This document shows positions 10,601-19,955 of a stretch of DNA of 64,000 bases, piece after piece. The translations under genes and the position numbers were made by a program. The number at the start of each line of letters is the position of its first letter. Position 1 is the first letter of the stretch. This stretch comes from Rebecca billardiae RCC1528 (lineage: Eukaryota; Haptophyta): the NCBI GenBank assembly GCA_965240325.2, contig OZ251249.1:186001-250000 (forward strand). The letters are read 5' to 3'. Under the pieces are notes generated by a model. It saw only the letters and a list, made by a program, of their open reading frames with translations, searched no databases and was not told where the DNA came from.

Positions 10601-13571
10601 GCTCCGCAGCATGCCTGCACGCGCGCACGGCGCGCGCGCGCCACCGCGCGCGCGCGGGGGGCGGCGCACGTGGGGCGCGTGAGTGAGCGACACACACACG
10701 CACACGCGCGCGCGCGCAGAGAGAGAGAGAGAGACGAGCGCGCGCACACACAGCGAGAGAGGGGCTGCCGCGACCGGGGCCGCAACGCGGCCGGGCGGGT
10801 GCGCGCGCGGGTGGCCGAGGGTGCCGCCCCCCCCACGCGCGCGCGCCCTCCCCGCCCCGCCCCGGCGCGCGCTCCGCCGCGCGCGCGCCGCGCGCACAGT
10901 CGAGAGGGTCGTCGCCGGGCGAGCGCGCGCGCGCGGCGAGCACGCCGCAGGTGGAGATGACCACGTCGGCGGTGTGCATGATCAGCGGGAAGAAGATGAA
11001 CGACGCGCCGCCGTTCTTCAGCCCCGCCTCCTTTGCCAGCGTGCCGCCGAGGATCATCGCGCCGATCACCTCGGCGGCGATCGACTCGAAGACGTCGGCC
11101 ATGCTGCCCGCGCAGTCGCCCACGTTGTCGCCCACCTGGGGGGTAGGGTAGGGTTGGGGTGAGGGTTAGGGGTAGGGTGGTTGGGGTGGGGTGGGTGCGG
11201 GCGGGCGGGCGGGCAACGGTGGTGTCGCGGTGGGCGCTCACAGCGGCGGCGGGGGCGTGCGCGCGCCGCGCGGGTGCTGCGGCGGGCGCGCCGCAGCGGC
11301 AGCATGCGCGCGGTGGGCGGCAGGGCGCGGGCAGCGCATGCCCACCGCCCAGCCCCCACCACACACACACGCACGCACGCCCTGTGCGCACGCCCGCCCC
11401 GCACCAGGTCGGCGATCACCGCCGGGTTGCGAGGGTCGTCCTCAGGGATGCCCGCGTCGATCTTGCCGACCATGTCCGCGCCCACGTCCGCCGCCTTTGT
11501 GTAGATACCGCCGCCCAGCTGCATGAAGAGCGCCACCAGCGACGCGCCGAAGCCTGCGCCGGGGCGGGCGGGGCGGGGAGGGGCGGGCGGGCGGCGTGGT
11601 GGCGGGGTGCGGTGGTGGGCGGGCGCGGCGCAGGTGGCACCACGGCCCAGCGCCTGGGCGCTGCGCTCAGCGGCGGCGGCAGCCAGCGCCACATCCGCAG
11701 CAGCAGCGGCCACACCGCGAGCGGTGGCAGCAGCAGCGATGGCGGCAGCAGTAGCAGCAGTAAGCAGCAGCGGCAGCCATCGCCATCACCGCCACCAGCG
11801 GCAGCGGCAGCAGCAGCGGCAGCCATCGCTATCACCGCCACCAGTGGCAGCGGCAGCGGCAGCGGCAGCCGCCGCAGCAGGTGTGCAGCGCACCGTAGCC
11901 CACAAACAGGAAGGGCACGTCCCCCGGCTGCAGCGAGGAGCCAGGCACCACCAGCGCGTCCGCCAGCACGAAGAGCGTCACGATGCCTGGGCGCAGCGGC
12001 GGCGGGGGGGGCGGCGACGAGGGCGCGCGGTCGAGGGCGGTCAGCGGCGCACACGCCCCCGGGGGGGACGGCGCGTACGCGGCGCGGCCGAAGCGGGCGG
12101 CCGAGCGGCGCCGAGCGCGCGCGCCGCAGCCGTCCCCGGGGGGGGGGGGCGGCTGCGGCTGCGTGCGGCCTCGCACCGAGGATGCAGCCTGCCGCCGAGA
12201 GCACGGCCGAGATCGCGCCGCCCCGGAAGCAGATCTGGGGCGCGCGCCGCACCCGGCGCCGCGCGCCGGTGGGCCGTGAGCGCGCTCGCGCGCGGCGCCA
12301 CCGCTCGCGGCGCGCGCGCGTGCATGCGGCCACAAGCGCGCGCAGCCGCGGCCGCCGCAGCGCGCTCCCGCGGCCGCGCGCGCGCGCGCGCACAGCGCAC
12401 GGCCGCTCGGCGCGCGCGCACCTGCAGCGCCAGCGGCCCGTCCCCCGCGGCGGCGGCCGCCGCGACCCTTCCGTTCACCCGCACACTTACCCACATACCC
12501 ACATAGCCCGCGCCTGCCGAGCACACGGCTCCGATCAGGAAGCTGCCGGCGGTGACGCCGGCGAGCACGGTCCGTGGCAGCTGCAGCGGGCCGGGGTCGC
12601 GGTACGTGTAGAAGACGAACAGGGCGGCGGCCACCACCAGCGCCACCTGCGCATACGCGCACGCACACGCACACGCGCACGCACACACGTACACACACAC
12701 ACGCACGCGCGCGCACACACACACACACACGCGCCACGCACACACACGCACACGCGCCACGCACACAAGCACAAACACACGCACGCGCACACACACACGC
12801 ACACACGCACGCGCGCACACACACACGCACACGCACACGCGCCGCACGCGGCACATGAGGGCGACAGGGAGGGCGCCCGCACCGACGGGCGCCCGTGCCG
12901 GCGGGGGCGCGTGAGCGCACGCCCGTCGCCCCGCGGAAGACCCCCGCCCAAAGCACGCCGCCTTTGCTTTGCGTTGAAATCCGTTTCCCGCCTCGCCCCC
13001 CTCTCCTCCCCCATGGCTCATGGCTGCTGCGCGCGCGTGACGGAAGGAGGCGGCGGCTCGAGCGCGGCGCGCGGATCGGCGCGCGGGCCGGCGCGGCGCG
13101 CACCTGCGCGATGCGCGTGTACTGCACGCGCATGAAGGCGTGCGCGCCCGTGCGGATGGACGCGGCCACGGCCTGCATGTCCGCCGAGCCGCAATCTCGA
13201 GATAGAATCTCGGCGGCGAGATGGTGCGAGTACGCCACCGCGCCAAAGCAGACGACGCCGATGCCGACGACGTAGCCGCCGAGTCCGGAGGCGGAGTACG
13301 CGGAGAGCACGGCGAGGGTGAGCAGGTGGAGCACGCCCAGCGCGCCCCACATCGCGCCGGGCAGCTCGGACCGGCCGCCGCGCCCGCCCGCGCCCTTCTT
13401 GCCGTCGTCCGGCGACGGCAGGCCGCCGTTGCCGCCGCCGCCGCCGAGGCCGCCGCCCTCGGCGGCCTCGAGCGCCTGGCGGCCGGCCGGGTAGCCCGCC
13501 GCGCGGCGCGTCATCCCGTCCGCGCGGTTCATCGCGCTCGCGCTGCTGCTGCCGTACGCCGCGGACGCCAT
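7606..13571 (-). CDS. Membrane-bound proton-pumping pyrophosphatase, K+-independent type II (860 aa, 14 exons)
   Basis: It couples pyrophosphate hydrolysis to H+ transport across vacuolar or Golgi-type membranes. Exons: 13571..13104, 12646..12422, 12234..12177, 11986..11894, 11553..11405, 11135..10898, 10614..10367, 9920..9747, 9498..9323, 9005..8852, 8734..8610, 8347..8181, 8059..7950, 7803..7606; all join in frame. Family signatures are present: [59 protein letters not shown] and [17 protein letters not shown]. The GNVTKA motif has Lys where K+-dependent pumps have Ala, so this is the K+-independent (AVP2-like) class. The N-terminal 70 residues are a Gly/Pro-rich extension. One oddity is ADLVGD where the family has ADNVGD, at an exon junction. 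Introns hold (AC)n, (GA)n and telomere-like arrays. It is divergent from TMEM43, 300 bp away. Confidence 0.95.
8543..8599. repeat. 19-bp tandem repeat, three copies, in a pyrophosphatase intron
   Basis: Three exact copies of GCGCGGTGTCGCAGTGGGC lie just downstream of the splice donor at 8609 (sense strand minus). Each contains the 11-bp motif CGCAGTGGGCG found in other introns of this window. Confidence 0.9.
10065..10111. repeat. Telomere-like (GGGGTA)n array, left arm
   Basis: About seven GGGGTA units end in GGGGTTAGGGG. The array lies in the seventh intron of the pyrophosphatase gene and is the inverted partner of the array at 10300-10361. Confidence 0.9.
10300..10361. repeat. Telomere-like (CCCCTA)n array, right arm
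   Basis: About ten CCCCTA units, broken once by GTACTC, start five bases inside the splice donor of the same intron (donor at 10366, sense strand minus). It is complementary to 10065-10111. Confidence 0.9.
11138..11190. repeat. Degenerate TTAGGG-type array next to a splice acceptor
   Basis: GGGTAGGG, GGGTTGGGG and GAGGGTTAGGGG units fill the 3' end of the fifth pyrophosphatase intron. On the sense (minus) strand this reads as CCCTAACCCTCACCCC running into the acceptor at 11136. Confidence 0.85.
11772..11852. repeat. Imperfect direct repeat inside a (CAG)-rich intron tract
   Basis: Two copies of a 36-bp unit (11772-11807 and 11817-11852), differing at two positions, lie in a GGCAGC-rich stretch (about 11700-11890) of the fourth pyrophosphatase intron. 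Confidence 0.75.
12650..12852. repeat. (AC)n/(ACGC)n microsatellite in first pyrophosphatase intron
   Basis: About 200 bp of alternating CA and CG dinucleotides lie directly before the acceptor of exon 2 (12647). An alternating purine-pyrimidine tract of this length could adopt Z-DNA. Confidence 0.9.
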
Positions 13572-13871
13572 CGTCAGCGCCGCTCACTCTCGCGCGCGGC
13601 GGCCAGCACAAGCGAGACCGATCCGCTCGGCGTCGCGGGCGATGGCGGCGCAGTCCGGTGGCCGCTCGGAAGGGCAGCTCACCGCGAGCGCAGCGGCTCG
13701 CGTTTGCTCGCGCGTCCTACTCGCGGTGAGCGGAGCGCGGCTGGCGGCAGCCCGCGCCGGCGCGCGTGGGCCCTGGCGCGGCGCGGCGCGGTCTCACGCC
13801 CCGCCGCGCGCCCCGCCCGCCCTCCCGTGCGCGGCGCAGCCCCCGAACCTCCGGACCCGCGCCCGCCCACC
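13572..13871. promoter_or_regulatory. Shared divergent promoter of the pyrophosphatase and TMEM43 genes
   Basis: The two start codons (13571 on minus, 13872 on plus) are exactly 300 bp apart, so both promoters must lie here. The stretch is GC-rich with CpG throughout and shows no TATA box. The sequence before the TMEM43 ATG (CCCACCATG) is a good eukaryotic start context. Confidence 0.6.
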
Positions 13872-15389
13872 ATGTCTGAGGACGGCGGCGGCGGCGGCGG
13901 CGACTTTGAAGGCGGCGACTTTAGCGAGGTGACGACGGAGAACTTCATGGGGCGGATGGGCAACTCGTGCTGCGGCGTGGGGGTCGGGATCATCCTCTTC
14001 CTCCTCGCCGGCCCGCTCATCTGGTGGAACGAGGGCCGCGCCGTCTTCACGCGCGACGCGATCAACGCCGGCATGGCCAACGTGGTCGAGGCCGACTGCG
14101 CGCGGCTCGACCCGGCGAACGAGGGGAAGCTGATCCACTTCGCGTGCGAGCTCGAGGGCCTCTCCTCCTTCTCCGCCCTCGGCGGCGTCGTCTCCGTCAA
14201 CGAGTCCATCTTCCTCGCCACCGAAGTCTCCATGTACCAGTGGACGGAAACTTCCCGGAAACAGACGAGCAACACGGCCGCGGGCGGCAAGAAGACGAGT
14301 GCGCGCGGCGCGCGCGGGCGCGGGCGGGCGGGCGGGCGGGCGGGCGTGGCGGGCGCGGCGCACTCGCGCGAGGAGCGCGCCATCGCGTGCGCGCCCGCGC
14401 TCACGCGCGCCCTCCACGCGCGCGCCCTCTCCTGCGGCGCTAACCCTAACCCTAACCCCCTAACCCTCACCCTCACCTCGCCGCGCCTCGCCGCGCGCGC
14501 GCCGCGCGCCGCAGCGACGACGTACTCGTACTCGCGCGCGTGGACGGGCTCGCCGATCAACTCGAACGCGTTCAAGCGGCCCACGTCCAACCGCACCAAC
14601 CCGCCCGACTCCGCCTGGCCGCTGCACACCAACACCCAGTGGGCGGCCGAGCTGCGCGCGGGTGTGTACTCACTTCCTACTGACAAGGTGAAGAGCGCGC
14701 TCAGCTCGTCCGAGCCGCTGGAACTCTCCGGAAGTTTCGCGCGCGGCGGGAACGTGAGCTTCTCGGCGGTGCAGCCGCCGGCGGCGATCACGCCGGCCAC
14801 CGTCGCGCTCTTCGACTCGCACACGCTCTCCACCGCCGACCCAGCCAAGCCGACGCCAGTCGGCGCCATGCACATTTCGTTCGAGCGCTCGACGGCCACG
14901 GCCGCGTCGGCGCTCGCCGCGCAGCAGGGCGACGGCATCGCGGAGTGGGGCAGCGGCACGAAGAAGGTGAAGGACGGGTACGAGCTCTTCCGGCTGGTCG
15001 AGGGCGAGCAGTCCGCGCAGGACATGTTCGAGGAGATGCACGCGTCGAACAACGCCATGACGTGGGTGCTGCGACTCGTGTGCCTGCTGTGCGCGTGGGG
15101 AGGGCTCTATCTTGTCGTGGCGCCGCTCGCGACGATGCCGGACTTCATCCCGTTCTGCGGCGAGTTCATCGGGGACATGATCGGGATGGTCCTGGGCTGC
15201 GCGATGGGCTGCATCGCCCTCGTGTACTGCTGCACCATCGGCGCCATCGCGTGGATCCGCTTCAGGCCGCTGCTCGGCGTCGGGCTGCTGCTCGTCGCGG
15301 CCGCGGCCGGCGGCGCGTACTGGTACGCGCGTCAGTACGCGAGCAAGAAGAAGAAGGAGGAGAGCGGCGGCGGCGAGTTGCTCTCGTGA
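13872..15389 (+). CDS. TMEM43/LUMA-family membrane protein (433 aa, 2 exons)
   Basis: Exon 1 13872..14298, exon 2 14515..15389; the 216-bp intron starts GTGCGC and ends CGCAG. An acidic Gly-rich N-terminus is followed by a first membrane helix (GVGVGIILFLLAGPLIWWNE) with the WWNEGRAV motif typical of TMEM43, an ER/inner nuclear envelope protein. Then comes a long lumenal domain (about 60-320) with VEADCARLDPANEGKLIHFA and YSYSRAW, and three closely spaced helices near the C-terminus (from about residue 325), ending in a Lys-rich cytosolic tail. This topology and length match the family (animal members are about 400 aa). The start ATG has a CCACC context. The intron holds a TTAGGG-type array at 14440-14477. 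It is divergent from the pyrophosphatase gene and shares its promoter region. Confidence 0.93.
   Translation: MSEDGGGGGGDFEGGDFSEVTTENFMGRMGNSCCGVGVGIILFLLAGPLIWWNEGRAVFTRDAINAGMANVVEADCARLDPANEGKLIHFACELEGLSSFSALGGVVSVNESIFLATEVSMYQWTETSRKQTSNTAAGGKKTSARGARGRGRAGGRAGVAGAAHSREERAIACAPALTRALHARALSCGANPNPNPLTLTLTSPRLAARAPRAAATTYSYSRAWTGSPINSNAFKRPTSNRTNPPDSAWPLHTNTQWAAELRAGVYSLPTDKVKSALSSSEPLELSGSFARGGNVSFSAVQPPAAITPATVALFDSHTLSTADPAKPTPVGAMHISFERSTATAASALAAQQGDGIAEWGSGTKKVKDGYELFRLVEGEQSAQDMFEEMHASNNAMTWVLRLVCLLCAWGGLYLVVAPLATMPDFIPFCGEFIGDMIGMVLGCAMGCIALVYCCTIGAIAWIRFRPLLGVGLLLVAAAAGGAYWYARQYASKKKKEESGGGELLS
14440..14477 (+). repeat. Telomere-like (CCCTAA)n array in the TMEM43 intron
   Basis: CTAACCCTAACCCTAACCCC followed by CTAACCCTCACCCTCAC lies 37-75 bp upstream of the splice acceptor (14514), in the sense orientation. 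Confidence 0.95.
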
Positions 15390-15830
15390 GGTGCGGCTGC
15401 TCGGGCTGGCGGCGTGGGCGGCGCGGCGCGGCGCGGCGCGGGGCGGCGCGGGGCGCGGCCAGGATTCGAGGCGGGCGCGCGGGCGCGGGCCCCCGCGCAC
15501 GCCCCGGCGCCGCTGGCTGGTGCGCTGCTCGATGACTGCATGCAGCGCTTACGGCTTATAATTAGCTTCGATCTCCCGACGAAGGGCTTATATATATATA
15601 TATATATGTGTGTGTGTATATATATATAGGCGGCATGCGTAGACGTCGTATATATAGTAGCGCCTTGATGGGCTGCTGGTGTAGTCTGCCGTCTGGCATG
15701 CTGAGGGTCCGTGGACGGCGGAGTCGCGGAGTGGCCGTTGGCCACTGGCACTTGGCCTGATCGGCGCGCCACGCCGCACAGTCCGGCGCGCGTCCCTGCT
15801 GGCGACGCCTGTGCGTCGCGCACTGCGCGC
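15390..15830. other. Convergent 3' region with (TA)n microsatellite
   Basis: It lies between the ends of TMEM43 (plus) and the dehydrogenase (minus). It holds an AT-rich microsatellite, (TA)n(TG)n(TA)n, at about 15588-15628, a striking break in an otherwise GC-rich region. The rest is probably untranslated sequence and terminators. No gene is seen. Confidence 0.6.
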
Positions 15831-16808
15831 TCAGTCGTACTCGCGCCAGTTCAGCTCGAAGAGCCACGTGCAGAAGAGCGACGGCGCGAAGTACGGCACC
15901 GTGCCGAGCAGCCAGCGCGTGGGCAGGTTGGGCATCACCACCGCGGTGCGCGCGAACGTGGCGTCGAGCGCGAGCTTGGCGACGTCGGCCGCCGACTCCC
16001 ACATGGGGCGGTTGAAGGCGAGGAGCGTCTTCTTCGCCGCGGCCTGCTCGAAGAACTCGGTGCGCACCGGCCCGGGGCACAGCGCCGTCACCGACACGCC
16101 GCTCGCGCGCAGCTCGTAGTTGAGCGAGCGCGAGAGCGACAGTATGTATGCCTTGGTCGCATGGTAGACCGCCTCGCGCGGCCCCGGTACGAACGAGGAG
16201 ATCGAGGCGACGTTGAGGACGTGCCCGCGGCCCGCCCGCGCCATCTGGGGCACGAGGCCGTGCGTGAGCGCGAGCGGCGCGTGCACGTTCACCGCGTTGA
16301 TCGCCTCGAGCCGCGGCAGCGACTTTTCGAGGAAAGTTCCGTGCTCGGAGAAGCCCGCGTTGTTGACGAGCACGGCGAGCGGCAGCGGCTCGAGCTGCGA
16401 GACGAGCGCGCCGAGCTGCGCGGGCTGGGAGAGGTCGCACTGCACCGTGCGCACGTCGATCCCGCGCTTCCGCGACCCCGCGTCCGCCGCCTTGCACTTG
16501 GCCGCGAGCGACTCGAGCCGGTCGAGCCGGCGCGCGACTAGCACGAGGTCAAACCCGCGCGCGGCGAGGTCGAGGGCGAGGTACTCGCCGATGCCGGAGG
16601 AGGCGCCGGTGACGAGCGCGTACCCATCGCCCGGCTGCACCTTGGACTTCTTGAACGTCGCCGCGCGCAGCAGCGCCTCGTACGCGTACAGCGGCAGCGC
16701 GAGCGCGTGCGTGAGCACGAGCAGCAGCAGCGCGCACGGGCTCCACGCGAGGTAGACGAGGACGCCGAGCACGTCGAGCGGGGTGACGGGGAGGCCGAAG
16801 AGGCCCAT
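15831..16808 (-). CDS. Short-chain dehydrogenase/reductase, N-terminally membrane-anchored (325 aa, no intron)
   Basis: A single uninterrupted reading frame of usual length for a membrane-anchored SDR. Residues 11-45 form one or two hydrophobic helices. The Rossmann motif TGASSGIG is at 67-74, with VARR soon after, suggesting NADP(H) preference. NNAG is at 149-152, the catalytic Ser lies in ASISS (201-205), and YHATK (215-219) supplies the catalytic Tyr and Lys. CPGPVRTEF follows. All catalytic residues are intact. The substrate cannot be told; the anchored architecture resembles ketoreductases and sterol or retinol dehydrogenases of the ER. It is one of the few intron-free genes here, along with RAD1. 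Confidence 0.93.
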   Translation of the reverse strand: MGLFGLPVTPLDVLGVLVYLAWSPCALLLLVLTHALALPLYAYEALLRAATFKKSKVQPGDGYALVTGASSGIGEYLALDLAARGFDLVLVARRLDRLESLAAKCKAADAGSRKRGIDVRTVQCDLSQPAQLGALVSQLEPLPLAVLVNNAGFSEHGTFLEKSLPRLEAINAVNVHAPLALTHGLVPQMARAGRGHVLNVASISSFVPGPREAVYHATKAYILSLSRSLNYELRASGVSVTALCPGPVRTEFFEQAAAKKTLLAFNRPMWESAADVAKLALDATFARTAVVMPNLPTRWLLGTVPYFAPSLFCTWLFELNWREYD

Positions 16809-18233
16809 GGGCGCCGAGGGCGGGGGCGGGGCGCGTGCGGCCGAGCGGGAGGGCGGAGAGCGCTGGTTGGCGCGTGTACGCTGTGCGCCGGCGGTCGATC
16901 GACGAGGGATCGGGCGGGCGCCGCGGTCTTGGACCGAACACGAAAAGACGACCCAAGTCGCCCAACCCCGGCCGGGGCGGTCGCTCAGATCATGATCAGC
17001 TCGCTGATTCGCCGAGCCGGCGACATTTGGGCAGTTGGCGCAAAGTGCATGGCGATTTCATCGCCATTTGCGCATTCATTGGTCAAAAGAAAGATCGTGC
17101 TAAACTTTCCAGCGCAGACGACGGAGAGTTGTGGCAAGTCCGGGCCTGCCGGAGCGGGCGCGGAAATCATCATTGATGCAAGGGTGGTCACCCAAGGGTG
17201 GTCGGCTTGTCCCCTACACCCCTGGCTCGGGGGACGGCTGCCGTGGCGGCGGTGGGTGCGTGCTCGCCGAGCGTCCTAGCGGTCGATTGCGGGGCGTTCC
17301 GTGGCGGCACGCTGGGCGGGGCGGGCCCCAAGACGTAGGGGAACGTCGACAAAGCAGCCCGCTGATGTCTCTCCTCGCTCGTCGCCCTTGCGGTTGGCGC
17401 GCGCAACCACTTGCGGGCTTGAGCTTGTGCCGAGCGGTCACTTCCTGCCAGCCGACTCGACATGTGGGGAGCCTGGGCGCGATGAGATGGCTCGGGGAGG
17501 TGGGGGTATGTATGCACAATGTATACGCACACGCGCGCTGGACTTCCGACCCCGCACGCCGCCTGAAAGAGGTCACGTTAGGCACGCGTCGCGCTCTCGC
17601 GTTTCAAACGGTGTGTGCCGCACGACATTACCAGAGTCACGGATCACTGATCGAGCTGCTTTTCTGGTCGCCCATAGCACAGATAAGCCTACCCGACTAG
17701 CCCCATGCGTGACGGCCGGGTCTTGAGTGCTATGGCACCACTTGTAGCAGCTTCTTGCACGCTAGGCACTGCCACAAGCGCCGCGAGCCAGCTTCGTGAG
17801 CATTTGAACGCAGACACAAGGTGCGGAGGCAGTCTTCAGGGCGTGGCAATGGCATGGGAGTCCGCGTCTGGTGTTGTACACGCAATGCGACGGCGCGCAC
17901 ACGCGCGACTACGTGCCACAAGGCCGGTGATACCCGCGAGCCGCCACGCTCACGCGCCCGTCGCTCCTCCAGCCGCCGCTTGGCGACGCCGCCCGGACTC
18001 AGCGACGACACTGGTCGGCTTGGTCGCGGCCTCCCGGACCCCCAGGGGGGGGGGGGGGGCCTGGATTTACCCGTCCAGGGGTTTCGGAGATAAGCCTTGG
18101 GTCACCCTTGATTGATGTATGTGCCACGAGTACTGCCGGCAGTTGGGCCGGCGGATTCATTCGTCGCGACTGGCGTGTCGACGCGTCATCGCCCTGCGAT
18201 CGGTCGCGCGCCGAGTCGCGTCGTGCTGGGCCC
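16809..18233. other. Divergent intergenic region containing a TIR element
   Basis: It separates the dehydrogenase (minus) and SET gene (plus) starts. GC is lower than in genes. The region 17168-18117 is bounded by inverted repeats (see the mobile element entry). The flanks 16809-17167 and 18118-18233 must hold the two promoters. No convincing gene or RNA is seen. Confidence 0.55.
17168..18117. mobile_element. Non-autonomous terminal-inverted-repeat element (about 950 bp)
   Basis: The left end (17168-17222: CATCATTGATGCAAGGGTGG, then CACCCAAGG, GGCTTGTCCCC and ACACCCCTGG) recurs inverted at 18067-18117 with gaps (CATCAATCAAGGGTGACCCA, then AGGCTTATCTCC and AACCCCTGG). The body has no transposase-like frame, so it would be a MITE or deletion derivative. 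I could not identify a clear target-site duplication. Confidence 0.55.
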
Positions 18234-19241
18234 ATGCTCCGCCTCGCGTCCATCGCATCGGCCGCTTCGCGCGCGGCGACGCGCGTCGCACTCCCCGCCA
18301 CGCGGCCCCTCCCCGCCTCTCCAGCCCGCACCCTCGCCACCCTCGCCACGCCCGACCCCGCGGACGTCCGCCCGGCGGCGGTGGAGCACGAGCTGGAGCA
18401 GCACGTGACGGTGGCGGGCGCGGGCGCGATGGGCGAGACGCTGGCGACGACGCGCGGCTTCGCGGCCGGCGAGCTGGTCTACGCGTTCACCTCGCGCACC
18501 GCGCACGACAAGTCCCGCTACTCCATCCAGGTCGGCCGCGCCGAGCACACGGCACACGAGGGCCTGTTTGCGCTGATGAATCACAGCTGCAAGCCGAGCT
18601 GCTACCTGTGGCCGTTGCCGCTGGCGGGCGCGGACGGCGCCGAGGGGCGCGCGTGCATGGGGGCGGAGGACGGGGAGGGCCTCGTGCGCGTCGGCGTCTT
18701 CGCCGCGCGCGACCTCGCGGCCGGCGAGGCCGTCAACTTCGACTATCGGCAGACGGAGTGCGTTGCATGCGCACGCGCCGCGCGCCCTCGCGCCGTCGGC
18801 GCGTCGGTCTCGCGCTCCCGGCGGGGTGGTGGGTGGGTGCCGCACGGAGGGAGATTGCGATCTGGCGGGCGCACGGCGACCCCGGCTCGCCTGCCTCGGC
18901 GCACGCGCCGAGTGTGCCCGCACCCTCCGCCTGACGCGTGCCGCCCCGCGCCCCCGCGCATCCGCCCCGCGCGGGGGCGCCGCGCGCCGCGCCGCCGCCG
19001 ACGCAGGTGGGAGATGGCGACGCCGTTCGAGTGCGCCTGCCCCGGCGTGGAGCAGCGCTGCGCGGTCGCGGGCGCCTCCGCCCTCCCACCGGACGCGCAG
19101 CGCGCCTTGCTCGCCGACCCGAGCGCCCGGCTCTGGCCGCACGTCTCGGAGCAAATCCGCATGCAGTCTCACCAGCGGCAGGGGCCGCCGTCCGAGCCTC
19201 CGGCGTCGGCGGGGGCGGCCGCTGCCAGCACCGCGCGGTGA
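18234..19241 (+). CDS. SET-domain protein with post-SET cysteines (2 exons)
   Basis: Exon 1 18234..18757, exon 2 19007..19241; intron 249 bp, GTGCGT...GCAG. Joined, the frame reads FDYRQTEWEMATPFECACPG across the junction, which matches the end of a SET domain and its post-SET Cys motif. Upstream is LMNHSCKPSC (the NHS motif that binds S-adenosylmethionine and closes the pseudoknot) and DLAAGEAVNFDY. The SET core is short, about 140 residues, and the usual first SET motif (GxG/YxG) is present only as GAGAMGETLATTRGFAAGE. The family includes protein lysine methyltransferases and small stand-alone SET proteins of algae. The N-terminus (about 40 residues, Arg/Ala/Ser-rich, no acidic residues) looks like an organelle transit peptide. 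The product is 252 aa. No substrate can be inferred. Confidence 0.82.
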   Translation: MLRLASIASAASRAATRVALPATRPLPASPARTLATLATPDPADVRPAAVEHELEQHVTVAGAGAMGETLATTRGFAAGELVYAFTSRTAHDKSRYSIQVGRAEHTAHEGLFALMNHSCKPSCYLWPLPLAGADGAEGRACMGAEDGEGLVRVGVFAARDLAAGEAVNFDYRQTECVACARAARPRAVGASVSRSRRGGGWVPHGGRLRSGGRTATPARLPRRTRRVCPHPPPDACRPAPPRIRPARGRRAPRRRRRRWEMATPFECACPGVEQRCAVAGASALPPDAQRALLADPSARLWPHVSEQIRMQSHQRQGPPSEPPASAGAAAASTAR

Positions 19242-19955
19242 CTGCATGAAGGATGACCCGAGGATACCGCCGTCCCCGCGCCGCCCGCTCGTCACGCCGC
19301 GTAGTGCGCGGCCCGGAGTCCGGGACTCGGCGCCGTCGGCGCGATGACGATTGATGTGATGTGATAGCCTACGACTACTGAACATTACAGCGCCCGTCGC
19401 GTCATCATAAGCGCGGAGCTGAGCCGGCCCTGCTGCCGCCGTAGTCATCCGATGATCATCAGCAGCGCAGTATAGTAACTGCCTATACGCCTGCCCGAGA
19501 GACGGCTGGAGTTGGGACGCGTCACTCGCGTGCCGCGGCCGGCGCAGCGGGACCGGCCACCAACGCGGCCGCGGGGCGGCAGCCCGGCGCGCGCGCGAGC
19601 CGCGGCGCTGCGCGTGGCGGCCCGCCTTCGCACTCGCAGCCGCCACCCGGCGGCTGCGGCTTGCAACGGCCTGCTCGTCACGCCGCGAGCCGTGTGAACA
19701 CACGTGTGTCCGTGTGCCCGAGGAAGCGTGGGTCAGTCAGTCAGTTCACCGGCGGGAGCGTCGAGGCCTGGCGCAGCGATGGGCGCAACTGCTTTGCAGC
19801 GACCAGCGTCGGCCAGCGGATCGCCGAGTGCTCCTGGGTCGGCGGCGCCGCCGGCACCTGCGTCGGTGCCGGGGGGCGGCGGGGGCGCGGGGGGCGGCGG
19901 CGGGTGGGTGGGTCAGTGGCCGGGCCGCCTCGCGCGCTCACCGCCCCCCCCCCTC
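19242..19955. other. Convergent 3' region, no gene
   Basis: It lies between the SET gene end and the 845-aa gene end. GC dips at about 19340-19490. I see no gene, RNA or repeat. Confidence 0.5.

Noticed and set aside
15588-15628. TATA-box promoter
   Set aside because: The (TA)n tract lies between two convergent gene ends, not upstream of any start.
17131-17700. A 189-codon gene within the TIR element
   Set aside because: Composition is random, there is no transposase motif and the frame overlaps the inverted repeat end.
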